A stretch of DNA of 64,000 bases from NCBI RefSeq assembly GCF_000427825.1, contig NZ_ATYT01000009.1, positions 124,001 through 188,000 of the forward strand, given 5' to 3'. How positions within the stretch are numbered: the stretch's first letter is position 1; every line of letters begins with the position of its first letter. Source of the DNA: Thermocrispum municipale DSM 44069 (GTDB taxonomy: Bacteria; Actinomycetota; Actinomycetes; Mycobacteriales; Pseudonocardiaceae). A program made the position numbers and the translations under genes. The notes under the pieces were generated by a model. That model did no database searches and was not told the DNA's origin. It saw nothing but the letters and a program-made list of their open reading frames with translations. Below are positions 24,736 through 32,583 of this stretch, piece by piece.

Positions 24736-26025
24736 ATGAGCAACCTGGCCGACGAAGCGGAACGCCTCAGCCTCGACGAGCTGCGCGCGCTGCAACTGCG
24801 CCGCCTGCAGTGGACGCTCCAACACGCCTACGACAACGTGCCGTTCTACCGGAAGTCGTTCGACGCGGCGGGCGTCCACCCCAAGGACTGTCGCTCGCTG
24901 GAGGATCTGCGGCACTTCCCGTTCACCACCAAGCAGGACCTGCGGGACAACTACCCGTTCGGCATGTTCGCCGTGCCCCAGGACCAGCTCGCCCGCGTGC
25001 ACGCCTCGAGCGGGACGACGGGCAAGCCGACGGTCGTCGGGTACACCAAACGCGACATCGACACGTGGGCCGAGGTGGTCGCCCGCTCGATCCGGGCAGC
25101 CGGCGGGCGTCCCGGCGACAAGGTTCATGTCGCCTACGGCTACGGCCTGTTCACCGGCGGGCTGGGCGCGCACTACGGCGCCGAGCGGCTCGGCTGCACC
25201 GTCATCCCCGCCTCCGGTGGCATGTCGGCCAGGCAGGTGCAGCTGATCACCGACCTCAAGCCCCAGGTGATCATGGTGACGCCGTCGTACATGCTCACGC
25301 TGCTCGAGGAGTTCGAGCGCCAGGGCGTCGACCCGAAGAGCACCTCACTGCGGGTGGGCATCTTCGGCGCCGAGCCGTGGACCGAGCGCATGCGCGCCGA
25401 GATCGAGAGCCACACCGGCATGGACGCGGTGGACATCTACGGGTTGTCCGAGGTCATCGGCCCCGGCGTCTCCCAGGAATGCGTCGAGACCAAGGACGGC
25501 CTGCACATCTGGGAGGACCACTTCTACCCGGAGATCGTCGACCCGATCACCGACGAGGTCCTGCCGGACGGCGAGCACGGCGAACTGGTCTTCACCTCGC
25601 TGACCAAGGAAGCCATGCCGATCATCCGCTACCGCACGCGCGACCTGACGCGACTGCAGCCAGGGACCGCGCGCCCCGCCATGCGACGGATGGAGAAGGT
25701 CACCGGCCGCAGCGACGACATGATGATCGTGCGCGGGGTGAACGTGTTCCCGACCCAGATCGAGGAAGTCATCCTCGGCATCGCCGAGCTGGCTCCGCAG
25801 TTCCAGCTGGTACTGACCCGCGAAGGGCACCGGGACGAGCTGACCGTGCGAGTGGAAAGCCGACCCGACGTGCCCACCGACCGGCGTTCGGCCGCAGCCG
25901 AGCAGCTCCGCACGCGGATCAAGGAATCGGTCGGCATCACCGTGCACGCCGAGGTCATCGATCCGGACACGCTGGAGCGGTCGATCGGTAAGGCACGCAG
26001 GGTGGTCGACCAGCGCGAACTATGA
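24736..26025 (+). CDS. paaK: Phenylacetate-CoA ligase
   Basis: 429-residue cytoplasmic AMP-forming ligase, first step of aerobic phenylacetate breakdown. N-terminus LQWTLQHAYDNVPFYRKSFDAAGV is typical of the PaaK family. P-loop HASSGTTGKPTVVGYTK (about residue 93); aryl-binding region GLFTGGLGAHYGAERLGCTVIPASGGMS; AEPWTERMR; adenylate motif DIYGLSEVIGPGVSQEC; hinge RSDDMMIVRGVNVFPTQIEE; C-terminal RSIGKARRVVDQR with the catalytic Lys. Length matches family members of about 430 residues. The rest of the paa genes are not here, so it may act alone, activating an aryl acid. The last codon is CTA, which is also the complement of the stop of the convergent gene. Confidence 0.93.
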   Translation: MSNLADEAERLSLDELRALQLRRLQWTLQHAYDNVPFYRKSFDAAGVHPKDCRSLEDLRHFPFTTKQDLRDNYPFGMFAVPQDQLARVHASSGTTGKPTVVGYTKRDIDTWAEVVARSIRAAGGRPGDKVHVAYGYGLFTGGLGAHYGAERLGCTVIPASGGMSARQVQLITDLKPQVIMVTPSYMLTLLEEFERQGVDPKSTSLRVGIFGAEPWTERMRAEIESHTGMDAVDIYGLSEVIGPGVSQECVETKDGLHIWEDHFYPEIVDPITDEVLPDGEHGELVFTSLTKEAMPIIRYRTRDLTRLQPGTARPAMRRMEKVTGRSDDMMIVRGVNVFPTQIEEVILGIAELAPQFQLVLTREGHRDELTVRVESRPDVPTDRRSAAAEQLRTRIKESVGITVHAEVIDPDTLERSIGKARRVVDQREL

Positions 26026-26763
26026 CGCCCGCACGATCTGCACGGCCTCGTTGAGGCCGGTCAGCCGCTGCGCGACGGCTTCGGTGGGCACCACGACGAC
26101 GACCCGCTCACCGGCGCCGTCCGCAGCGTGCGCGACCGCCTCCAGCGCCTCGGCGACCCCACCGTCGATCGTGTCCACCTCGGCCAGGTCCAGCACCAAC
26201 GGGACGACACCACCGCAGGTCGCGGCGAGCAGCTGCCTGCGCAGATGAGTGGCCGCCATCGGGCGCACGGAGCCGCGCAGCCGCGCCACTGTGGTGTTTC
26301 CCACGGTGCGTACGTCCAGGCGGTGCCGATCACCCTCCGGCTCGACGGTGTCCGCGATGTCCGGCACGCGCTGAGCGGAGGCACGCAGCGTCACGGTCGT
26401 CCCGTGCGCACCACGCTCGATCCGCACGTCGTCCATGGATTCCTGCATGATGAGCACGCCGCGGCCGCCCGGACCCTCGCCAGGGTGCGCCGGCTTCCAC
26501 GTGCCCTCGTCGGAGACGGTCACCACGACCGACCGGCCGTCGGTTTCCGCACGCAGGTGCACCGGGCCGGACTCGCTGTCCCGGTAGGCGTGCACGATCG
26601 CGTTGGTCGCGGCTTCGTTCGCGGCCAGCACCAGCCGATCGGCCAGTTCGCCGGGGATCTGCGCTTCGACCAGCCAATCGGTCAGCCGCCCCCGCAGTTC
26701 GCCCAACCGCCGGGGATCCGCATCGACCCGTACATCCAATGGGTCGCGCTGCGTTGAGACCAT
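26020..26763 (-). CDS. RsbW-like anti-sigma kinase domain fused to a STAS domain
   Basis: 248 residues, start ATG 26763; the open frame continues upstream without family similarity. Residues about 10-135 are a HATPase_c serine-kinase domain: the N-box is LVLAANEAATNAIVHAYRD, the G1/G2 boxes VSDEGTWKPAHPGEGPGGRGVLIMQESMDDV. Residues about 145-245 are a STAS (anti-anti-sigma) domain with LDLAEVDTIDGGVAEALEAVAHAA, where the usual phospho-Ser site reads Asp-Gly-Gly and so may lack the phosphorylatable Ser. Antagonist kinase and STAS partner in one chain is an unusual order for partner switching. It lies beside a free STAS gene on the other strand. Target sigma factor unknown. Confidence 0.85.
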   Translation of the reverse strand: MVSTQRDPLDVRVDADPRRLGELRGRLTDWLVEAQIPGELADRLVLAANEAATNAIVHAYRDSESGPVHLRAETDGRSVVVTVSDEGTWKPAHPGEGPGGRGVLIMQESMDDVRIERGAHGTTVTLRASAQRVPDIADTVEPEGDRHRLDVRTVGNTTVARLRGSVRPMAATHLRRQLLAATCGGVVPLVLDLAEVDTIDGGVAEALEAVAHAADGAGERVVVVVPTEAVAQRLTGLNEAVQIVRAS

Positions 26764-26926
26764 GGGCGGGGGCTCCAGACGGTGTCGGCGACACGATTGT
26801 AGAGGTCGTTGAGACGTTTCCCAGCCGGAGAAGGTTTCAAACGCCTCGCCGAGCCCCGCGAGACAGGTTCGTCTTGAGGATTGCCACGAAACACGGCTAG
26901 GGTCGGTTCCGGCAACAGGAGGTGGC

Positions 26927-27313
26927 ATGACCAAACCGGAGCCGAACGCCGACGCCGATGTGGCGCGGCTGGTGTCCATCACCCCAACGGACTCAGGCCG
27001 CGACGGCGTGGTGGTCCTCACCGTGTCCGGCGAGCTCGACATGCTCAGTACGGACGCGCTCACCGAACGGCTCGACGAGGCCCTCAAGCCACCGAACCAA
27101 GCCGTCGTGCTGGATTTGTCCGGCGTGCGCTTCCTCGGGTCGGCGGCGCTGTCCGCCCTGCTCAAGGCGGCCGAGTCGGCGAAGTCCACCGACATACGAC
27201 TGCTGCTGGTGGCCAGCAACCACGCCACCCTGCGGCCGTTCGAGGTCACCGGCATCAGCGACAGCTTCACGATCCGCCCGACGGTGTCCGAAGCACTCGC
27301 CTTGCTCGACTGA
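26927..27313 (+). CDS. STAS-domain anti-anti-sigma factor (RsbV-like)
   Basis: 128 residues with one STAS domain. Core VVVLTVSGELDMLSTDALTERLDEAL, then VVLDLSGVRFLGSAALSALLKAAESA with the Ser that RsbW-type kinases phosphorylate (GSAALS). A ribosome site AACAGGAGG precedes the ATG. In its unphosphorylated form such a protein frees a stress sigma factor by binding the kinase. It is transcribed away from the kinase-STAS fusion and towards the next STAS gene. Confidence 0.9.
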   Translation: MTKPEPNADADVARLVSITPTDSGRDGVVVLTVSGELDMLSTDALTERLDEALKPPNQAVVLDLSGVRFLGSAALSALLKAAESAKSTDIRLLLVASNHATLRPFEVTGISDSFTIRPTVSEALALLD

Positions 27314-27316
27314 CCG

Positions 27317-27694
27317 CTAGGCGTCGGCCAGCGCCTCGTCCACCGAGCCGTAGCGGGCCAGGTCGAGGTCGGCGCCGCTGAGCTTGAGCGAACGGAGCAC
27401 GGCATTGCCTTTGACCACCACGGCGAATCTCGTGCGGTCTCCGGCCGATTCCCGCGCCGTGACCAGCGAGGACACCCCTGCCGAGGCGAAGAAGCGCACG
27501 CCGGAGAGGTCGACCACCAGCACGCGCGGCGCTTTGCTCAACGCGCTGTGCAGACCTTCGGTGAACCGGGCCGCGGTGGTCATGTCGATCTCGCCGGTCA
27601 CCCGCAGCACAGCGGTGGAATCGCGCCAGTCGACGCGCACGGTGACATCGCCCGCGGAGAAAGCCGAGCCCGGGGTGGACGAAGAGACCGACAT
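27317..27694 (-). CDS. STAS-domain anti-anti-sigma factor
   Basis: 125 residues, ATG 27694 behind AAGGGGGCGCG. STAS core VRVDWRDSTAVLRVTGEIDMTTAARF and VLVVDLSGVRFFASAGVSSLVTARESA, with the candidate phospho-Ser in FASAG. The C-terminus KLSGADLDLARYGSVDEAL is typical of STAS proteins from actinomycetes. Its stop lies three bases from that of the convergent STAS gene, so these two genes face each other tail to tail within a block of partner-switch genes. Confidence 0.88.
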   Translation of the reverse strand: MSVSSSTPGSAFSAGDVTVRVDWRDSTAVLRVTGEIDMTTAARFTEGLHSALSKAPRVLVVDLSGVRFFASAGVSSLVTARESAGDRTRFAVVVKGNAVLRSLKLSGADLDLARYGSVDEALADA

Positions 27695-27815
27695 CGCGCC
27701 CCCTTCCGGACATTGCGCCACGACACGACCATTTCACCAGGTGGTAGCGACAGCCTACGGACGCGATGTGCAGCAAGGCAATCAGCTGATCGGACGGAGG
27801 GTGATGGCCCCACCT

Positions 27816-27841
27816 GGTTGATCAGGGCGCTGACGGGGTAC
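27816..27841 (+). promoter_or_regulatory. SigB/SigF-type promoter before the RsbW-like gene
   Basis: GGTT, 16 bases, GGGTAC, about 58 bases before the GTG start. This fits the actinobacterial SigB/SigF form (GNNT-N14-17-GGGTAY). The context CTGACGGGGTA is repeated exactly at the second promoter (28335-28345). Confidence 0.6.
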
Positions 27842-27898
27842 ATCGAGAGCACGTCCGGCTCATCCACGCGATGAGCATGTGAGAGGGAGAGGAACTTG

Positions 27899-28330
27899 GT
27901 GGACGGAGCAGACCATCGCCCCCCGGCGATCGCCGCCCGAGACGACGTGGAAATCCGTTTGGGCGCCAAGGCGGTGCACCTGCCGGTGGTGCGGGCGGTG
28001 GCGGTGAACATCGCCATGCGCGCCGACCTCGACCTCGATGCGATCTCGGACCTGGAGCTGGCCGTCGACGAAGCGTGCTCGTCTCTGATCGTGCTCGCCG
28101 AGCCGAACTCGATCCTGATCTGCCGGTTCACCGTGGGCGACGAGGAGATCGTCTTCCGCGCATCGGTCGACTCCACCCAGCAGGCGCCGAGCACCGGCAC
28201 GTTCGGCTGGCGGGTGCTGACCACGTTGACCGACCGGGCGCGCAGCTGGTCGGACTCCGGGCAGGTGCACATCGAGGTCGCCAAGGCCAAACCGGTCGCG
28301 CACGCCGACCGCCGCGAAGAGATTCGGTGA
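27899..28330 (+). CDS. RsbW-like anti-sigma factor (HATPase_c domain)
   Basis: 143 residues. GTG 27899 is chosen since GGGAGAGG ends seven bases before it; a TTG three bases upstream is the other option. Single ATP-binding serine-kinase domain of the RsbW/SpoIIAB type: LPVVRAVAVNIAMRADLDLDAISDLELAVDEACSSLIVLAE contains the N-box with the Mg-binding acid and Asp-Glu-Ala; TGTFGWRVLTTLTDRARSW is the G2-side end. It probably holds a SigB/SigF-type factor inactive. The SigB-like promoter in front suggests feedback, the target sigma factor turning on its own antagonist. Confidence 0.88.
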   Translation: MDGADHRPPAIAARDDVEIRLGAKAVHLPVVRAVAVNIAMRADLDLDAISDLELAVDEACSSLIVLAEPNSILICRFTVGDEEIVFRASVDSTQQAPSTGTFGWRVLTTLTDRARSWSDSGQVHIEVAKAKPVAHADRREEIR

Positions 28331-28346
28331 TCGCCTGACGGGGTAT
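28321..28346 (+). promoter_or_regulatory. SigB/SigF-type promoter before the hemerythrin gene
   Basis: GATT, 16 bases, GGGTAT, ending 32 bases before the ATG of the hemerythrin gene and overlapping the end of the RsbW-like gene. Confidence 0.55.
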
Positions 28347-28378
28347 TCGCCGGTCACGTCACCGACGAAAGGCCGAGC

Positions 28379-28942
28379 ATGACCGCCACCGAGGACCCCG
28401 ATCTGGTCGACCTGATCATCGCCGATCACCGCGATTTCGAGCGCATGTTCGTCGAGTTGCAAGAAGGCGTGCAGCCTCCGGAGTACCGGCGCAGACTGCT
28501 CGACCACCTGATCGCCGGCCTGATCCGGCACGCCGTCGCCGAGGAGCAGCTGGTCTACCCGACCGCGATCGACAAGGCCGCCGACGGCAAGGACATGGTC
28601 GAGCACGAGCTGGAGGAGCATTCCGAAGCCGAGCAGCTGATGAAGGATCTGGAAGCGGTCGAGCCGACCGATCCGGCGTTCGACCGGCTGGTCGGCGAGC
28701 TGATCGACGACCTGCGGCATCACTTCGAGGAAGAAGAGGGCAAGCTGCTGCCCGCGCTGCGCGAGGCGTGCGACCGCGACGAACTGGTCACACTCGGCAA
28801 GTCCATGGCGCTGGCGAAGAAGATGGCGCCGACGCGGCCCCATCCGTCGGCCCCGGACACTCCCCCGGCCAACCTGGTCGTCGGCCCCGGGCTCGGCCTC
28901 ATCGACCGCGTCCGGGACGTGCTGGGTAACCGTCCGAGCTAG
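28379..28942 (+). CDS. Hemerythrin HHE-domain protein
   Basis: 187 residues. Four-helix HHE cation-binding domain (residues about 8-140) with iron ligands in LIIADHRDFERMF, RHAVAEEQLVYPTA, VEHELEEHSEAEQLM and HHFEEEEGKLLPAL: the spacing of His and Glu/Asp suits a di-iron centre that binds O2 or NO or senses oxidants. The C-terminal part (about 150-187) is Pro-rich and probably disordered. In actinomycetes such proteins are commonly in SigB/SigF stress regulons, in line with the promoter upstream. It is coupled to the Pro-rich gene two bases downstream. Confidence 0.9.
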   Translation: MTATEDPDLVDLIIADHRDFERMFVELQEGVQPPEYRRRLLDHLIAGLIRHAVAEEQLVYPTAIDKAADGKDMVEHELEEHSEAEQLMKDLEAVEPTDPAFDRLVGELIDDLRHHFEEEEGKLLPALREACDRDELVTLGKSMALAKKMAPTRPHPSAPDTPPANLVVGPGLGLIDRVRDVLGNRPS

Positions 28943-28944
28943 TC

Positions 28945-29424
28945 ATGCATGACCCGACGCCGCCGAACCCGGTGCCGCGCGACCCGGACCCGCCACGGCC
29001 GAACCCGGACCTGGACCCGCCACTGCCCGAGCCGGACCCAGTACCACCGCGGCCGGACCCAGTACCACCGCTGCCGGTGCCGGACCCGGTACCGCCGCGT
29101 CCCGACCCACAGCCCGGACAGCCCATTCCCGATCCGCAGCGGCCCCTGCCCGAGCCGGATCCGCACCCCGAGCCGCCGCGGCCGGATCCTCACCCGGAGC
29201 CGCCGGATCCCGGGCCGCACCACCCAGGGCCGCACCCGGATCCGACCCACCCTGGTCCCGGCCGCGAACCGCCGAATCCCGAGCCGTTCCCGAAGCCACC
29301 GCATCCCGGGCCGCTGCCGACACCGCCGCACCCCGGGCCGTTCCCGGAACGCCCCGAGCCCTGGCCTCACCCGGACCCGACGCATCCCCGACCGGACCCT
29401 CCTGCCGGTCCGCCGCGGCGGTGA
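28945..29424 (+). CDS. Pro-Asp/Pro-Glu repeat low-complexity protein
   Basis: 159 residues made almost only of Pro, Asp, Glu, His, Arg and Gly, in repeats such as DPVPPRPDPVPPLPVPD and DPHPEPPRPDPHPEPPDPG, becoming HPGP-rich in the second half. Almost every second residue is Pro; no signal peptide, no hydrophobic segment, no family. The ATG follows the hemerythrin stop by two bases, which is the best sign it is translated. The other strand and frames are also open because of the repeat, so expression is not proved. A stiff extended spacer, or a metal-binding or interaction protein, are possible roles. Confidence 0.5.
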   Translation: MHDPTPPNPVPRDPDPPRPNPDLDPPLPEPDPVPPRPDPVPPLPVPDPVPPRPDPQPGQPIPDPQRPLPEPDPHPEPPRPDPHPEPPDPGPHHPGPHPDPTHPGPGREPPNPEPFPKPPHPGPLPTPPHPGPFPERPEPWPHPDPTHPRPDPPAGPPRR

Positions 29425-29494
29425 CGCCGCGGACGGCCGGCGGCCCCGACGCCTGAAGCAGCATCCACCAGGCGCCGGGGCCGTTTGTCGTCGG

Positions 29495-30916
29495 CTAGCG
29501 CACCGGCGGCATGTCGGACTCCGGCGAGTCCAAGCCGGGCCGCGACTTGGCCCAGTGCCCGCGGGTGAAGTCCGGCACCTTGACCGGGCGTCCGCCCCGC
29601 TCCAGCGACATCGCGCTCAACGGCACGGCCGAGCACCACACCGCCGAGTCGTACACGTCGATGTCGGGCACCAGCCCCGCCCGCATCTGCTGCACGATGC
29701 GCCACTGCAGCACGTAGTCCATGCCGCCGTGACCACCGGGGTTGTCCGGGTTGTCGCCGACCTTCTTCCACAACCAGTGGTCGAACTTGTCGCGGTAGCT
29801 GTCGAAGCTGCGCCACGTGTGGCCGCTGTGGTCCGGCTCGAAGTAGGCACGAGCACCGGACTCACCGTCACCGACGTAGTCCTCCACCAGGCCGCGGCTG
29901 CCCGCCAGCGAGTTGATCCGGCTGTACGGGCGTGGCGAGCTCACGTCGTGCTCGGCCCGCACGATGCGACCCTTCTCCGTCTCCAGCAAGCACGTGACCA
30001 GGTCACCGTTGATGTAGGTCTCGTCCCAGATCGGGTCGTCCTTCGGGATGAACCGCTCGCGGTAGTCGTAGAGCCCCTTCGGTTCGGTGGACGTGGCGCG
30101 CAGCGTGACGAACCGGTCGCCACGGTTGATGTCCATGCAGGCCGCGATCGGGGCCAGTCCGTGCATCGGATACAGGCTGGCGATGCTGCGCATGTGCCAC
30201 TTCCGCCGCCACGCGTCGGTGTAGTACGTCGGCGAGAACAGCAATTCGCGCAGGTCGTGCAGGTAGCCGCCGTGACCGTTGGTGATGTCGCCGAACAGGC
30301 CTTCGTGGGCCATGCGCAGCATGGCCAGCTCGTTGCGGCTGTAGCTGCAGTTCTCCATCAAAAACAGGTGCTTGCGCATCCGCTCGCTGGTGTCCACCAG
30401 GCTCCACAACTGGTGCAACTCGGTCGCGATCGGCAGCTCGACCCCGACATGCTTGCCGGCGAGCAACGCCGCCCGGCCGTGCTCGTAGTGGAACTCCCAC
30501 GGGGTGGCGACGTAGACGAAGTCCACGTCGCTGCTCGAGACCAGCTTCCGGTACGAGTCCGCGGACCCGCCGTATTCGGCGGGCCGGTCCTTGCCCAGCT
30601 CGACCAGCTGGTCGGCGGCCTTCTTTGCGCGGTCGGCCCGGATGTCGCACACCGCGGTGATCTGGGCGCCGGGCACCGCTGCCCAGCCGGGTAACATCCC
30701 CATCCCGCGGTTGCCGAGCCCGATCAGGCCGATGCGGACCACATCGTGCTCCTCGAACGGCACGCCGATCATCGACTTCTGACCGGGCTTGCGCGCCGGG
30801 ACCACGTCGTCGCGCTCCGTCGCGGCCGCGGTGGTCGACGAGGTCGCCGCCAGCAGGCCGCCGGCGAGGGCGCCACCCAGGACGGACCTTCGGGTTGTCG
30901 GTGGCAGGTCAGGCAT
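29495..30916 (-). CDS. Tat-exported Gfo/Idh/MocA oxidoreductase, GH109-like
   Basis: 473 residues. ATG 30916 is preceded by AAGGAG, and the N-terminus has a twin-arginine signal, TTRRSVLGGALAGGLLAATSS. The Rossmann domain has IGLIGLGNRGMGMLPGW, then AVCDIRADRAKKAADQLVE and VDFVYVATPWEFHYEHGRAALLAGKHVGVELP. The C-terminal part carries SYLYPMHGLAPIAACMDINRGDRF-like family sequence and GGHGGMDYVLQWRIVQQM. These match glycoside hydrolase family 109, NAD-dependent alpha-N-acetylgalactosaminidases that act through oxidation and elimination; Tat export would let the folded protein leave with its cofactor. Actual substrate not shown. Divergent from glnX. Confidence 0.85.
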   Translation of the reverse strand: MPDLPPTTRRSVLGGALAGGLLAATSSTTAAATERDDVVPARKPGQKSMIGVPFEEHDVVRIGLIGLGNRGMGMLPGWAAVPGAQITAVCDIRADRAKKAADQLVELGKDRPAEYGGSADSYRKLVSSSDVDFVYVATPWEFHYEHGRAALLAGKHVGVELPIATELHQLWSLVDTSERMRKHLFLMENCSYSRNELAMLRMAHEGLFGDITNGHGGYLHDLRELLFSPTYYTDAWRRKWHMRSIASLYPMHGLAPIAACMDINRGDRFVTLRATSTEPKGLYDYRERFIPKDDPIWDETYINGDLVTCLLETEKGRIVRAEHDVSSPRPYSRINSLAGSRGLVEDYVGDGESGARAYFEPDHSGHTWRSFDSYRDKFDHWLWKKVGDNPDNPGGHGGMDYVLQWRIVQQMRAGLVPDIDVYDSAVWCSAVPLSAMSLERGGRPVKVPDFTRGHWAKSRPGLDSPESDMPPVR

Positions 30917-31007
30917 GGTGTGACCACTCCTTGCGTTCGCCAGCAGGGGCACGTAGGTCGATCAACCGGAACAGACTGTCCAGCGACGATGTGACGAATG
31001 TCAATAC

Positions 31008-31064
31008 TTGCGCGAAAAGGTGCGCAAACACGCAGAAATGATCAACAGGATTGATCGTTTGATC
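31008..31064. promoter_or_regulatory. Two palindromes upstream of the GH109-like gene
   Basis: TTGCGC-N8-GCGCAA (31008-31027) and GATCAA-CAGGA-TTGATC (31040-31056), the latter followed by GTTTGATCGA. They are in the 296-base divergent gap (30917-31212), which holds no other supported gene. The TTTGATCG element also occurs in the palindrome before the GH2 gene, so both hydrolase genes may answer to related regulators. Confidence 0.4.
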
Positions 31065-31212
31065 GACGCACCGCAGTCGGTGGTTGCACGCGGTAATCGG
31101 TCGTTGACGCAGCTCGACCGTTGCATGACAGATCCGCGTGTGCCTCTTCCGCTCAGCCGCGCAGTGCGACATATTGAGCGGGTTCGAAGGGCCTTCGGAT
31201 AGCAGGGAAAGG

Positions 31213-32583
31213 ATGGCCATCACGGTGCAGCGGGCGGTGGAGGACGTGTCCTCTCCGACGGTTCCGGCGAGCCCGGTGTCACCGTCGCGCCCACCGCGGG
31301 TGCGACGTCGCAACGCACTCACCAGAGCATGGGGGTGGACGCCGGGCAGGCTGGCTCTCATCATGGCGGGTTTGCTCGGCCTGATGGCCGTGCTCGGCTT
31401 CGTCACGGTGACCACGGCCAACACCAAGTCAGACGCCACCTGGGAGCTCGCCGAGCAGCACGAGCCGACGGCGGCCGACGTGCAGCGCCTGTATCGCGCC
31501 TTGTCCGAGGCGGACGCCACGGCAGCGAGCACGTTCCTCGCCGCCCAGAACGCCTCGATCGAACTGCGCAAACGCTACGAGGACGACATCGCGGTCGCCG
31601 GGCCGACGATCGGCCTCGCCGCGGTGGACCGGGCCGGGGACCCGCGGGTGGCGCGCGAGATCGAGGTGATCGGCCGCCAGGTGCCGGTCTACGCGGGCCT
31701 GGTGGAGGCGGCGCGGGCGAACAACTTGCAAGGGCTGCCGATCGGCGCCGCGTACCTGCGCGAGGCGTCGCACCTGATGCGGACCGAGATCCTGCCCGCC
31801 GCAGAGCGGCTGTACGACATCCAGACCGAGCGGGTGGCGCAGGAACGGGACGACGCCATGCGCTTCCCCTACCTGGCCGCGGGCCTGCTGCTGATCACGC
31901 TGATCGCGCTGGTGGCGACGCAGATCTACCTGTGGCGCAGCTTCGGACGACGCCTCAACGTCGGCATGCTGATCGCCACCGGCGCGCTGGTCGTCGGGTT
32001 GATCTGGAGTTCGGTGGCGTTCGTGCTGCACGCAAGCAACGCGCAGTCGGCGGAACCGGAGCGGGTGGCCGCGCTGGCGCAAGCCAGGATCACCGCGCTG
32101 CAGGCACGGGCGAACGAGCTGCTCACCCTGGTCGCCCGCGGTAACGGCGCACAGTACGAGGAGCAGTTCGACAAGCTGACCACCGAGCTGGCGGGCAAGG
32201 ACGGCTCGTCGGGCACGCTGGCCACGGCGCGGGAAGGCGCCGAAGGCGAGGTGGCGGCCGCGTTGGCGAACACCGCGGGTGCCACGCGCAGCTGGCTCGA
32301 GGGTTACCGCGAAGTGCGCGAACTGGACAACAACGGACGCTACGACGAGGCGGTGGAACGGGCCGTCACCGAAGGTGCCACCGGTTCGACCGCGCCGGCG
32401 TTCGCCCAGCTGGACGCCGGCCTGGAACGGGCGCTGGCAGCCAGCCGTGACCAGTTCGTGGACGACATCGTCGCGGCGGCCCGTTCGCTCACCCTGCTCA
32501 CCACCGGCTGGGCGGTGCTGACCGTGGTCGCGGCCGGTGGAGTTGCCTATGGACTGCGTCAACGGTTGCGGGAGTACCGATGA
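31213..32583 (+). CDS. glnX: GlnX-type membrane protein
   Basis: 456 residues, ATG behind GGGAAAGG. N-terminal cytoplasmic arm rich in Pro, Ser and Arg, TM1 (about 46-65, LALIMAGLLGLMAVLGFVTV), an extracellular helical region, two adjacent helices in the middle (FPYLAAGLLLITLIALVATQIYLW and VGMLIATGALVVGLIWSSVAFVL), a second extracellular helical region and a last TM near 435-450. This four-helix plan with two sensor-like loops is that of GlnX in mycobacteria and corynebacteria, where GlnX, the lipoprotein GlnH and kinase PknG sense external Asp/Glu and adjust 2-oxoglutarate metabolism. The stop overlaps the glnH start (ATGA). The pknG gene does not follow. Confidence 0.82.
   Translation: MAITVQRAVEDVSSPTVPASPVSPSRPPRVRRRNALTRAWGWTPGRLALIMAGLLGLMAVLGFVTVTTANTKSDATWELAEQHEPTAADVQRLYRALSEADATAASTFLAAQNASIELRKRYEDDIAVAGPTIGLAAVDRAGDPRVAREIEVIGRQVPVYAGLVEAARANNLQGLPIGAAYLREASHLMRTEILPAAERLYDIQTERVAQERDDAMRFPYLAAGLLLITLIALVATQIYLWRSFGRRLNVGMLIATGALVVGLIWSSVAFVLHASNAQSAEPERVAALAQARITALQARANELLTLVARGNGAQYEEQFDKLTTELAGKDGSSGTLATAREGAEGEVAAALANTAGATRSWLEGYREVRELDNNGRYDEAVERAVTEGATGSTAPAFAQLDAGLERALAASRDQFVDDIVAAARSLTLLTTGWAVLTVVAAGGVAYGLRQRLREYR

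Noticed and set aside
28939-29464. Gly/Ser/Arg-rich open frames on the minus strand opposite the Pro-rich gene
   Set aside because: Complement of Pro-Asp repeats necessarily reads as Gly/Ser/Arg repeats; no start context. The plus frame is coupled to the hemerythrin stop and was preferred.
31038-31202. 54-codon frame (MINRIDRLIDAPQSVV...) upstream of glnX
   Set aside because: No ribosome site, composition like random high-GC sequence; it overlaps palindromes that look regulatory.
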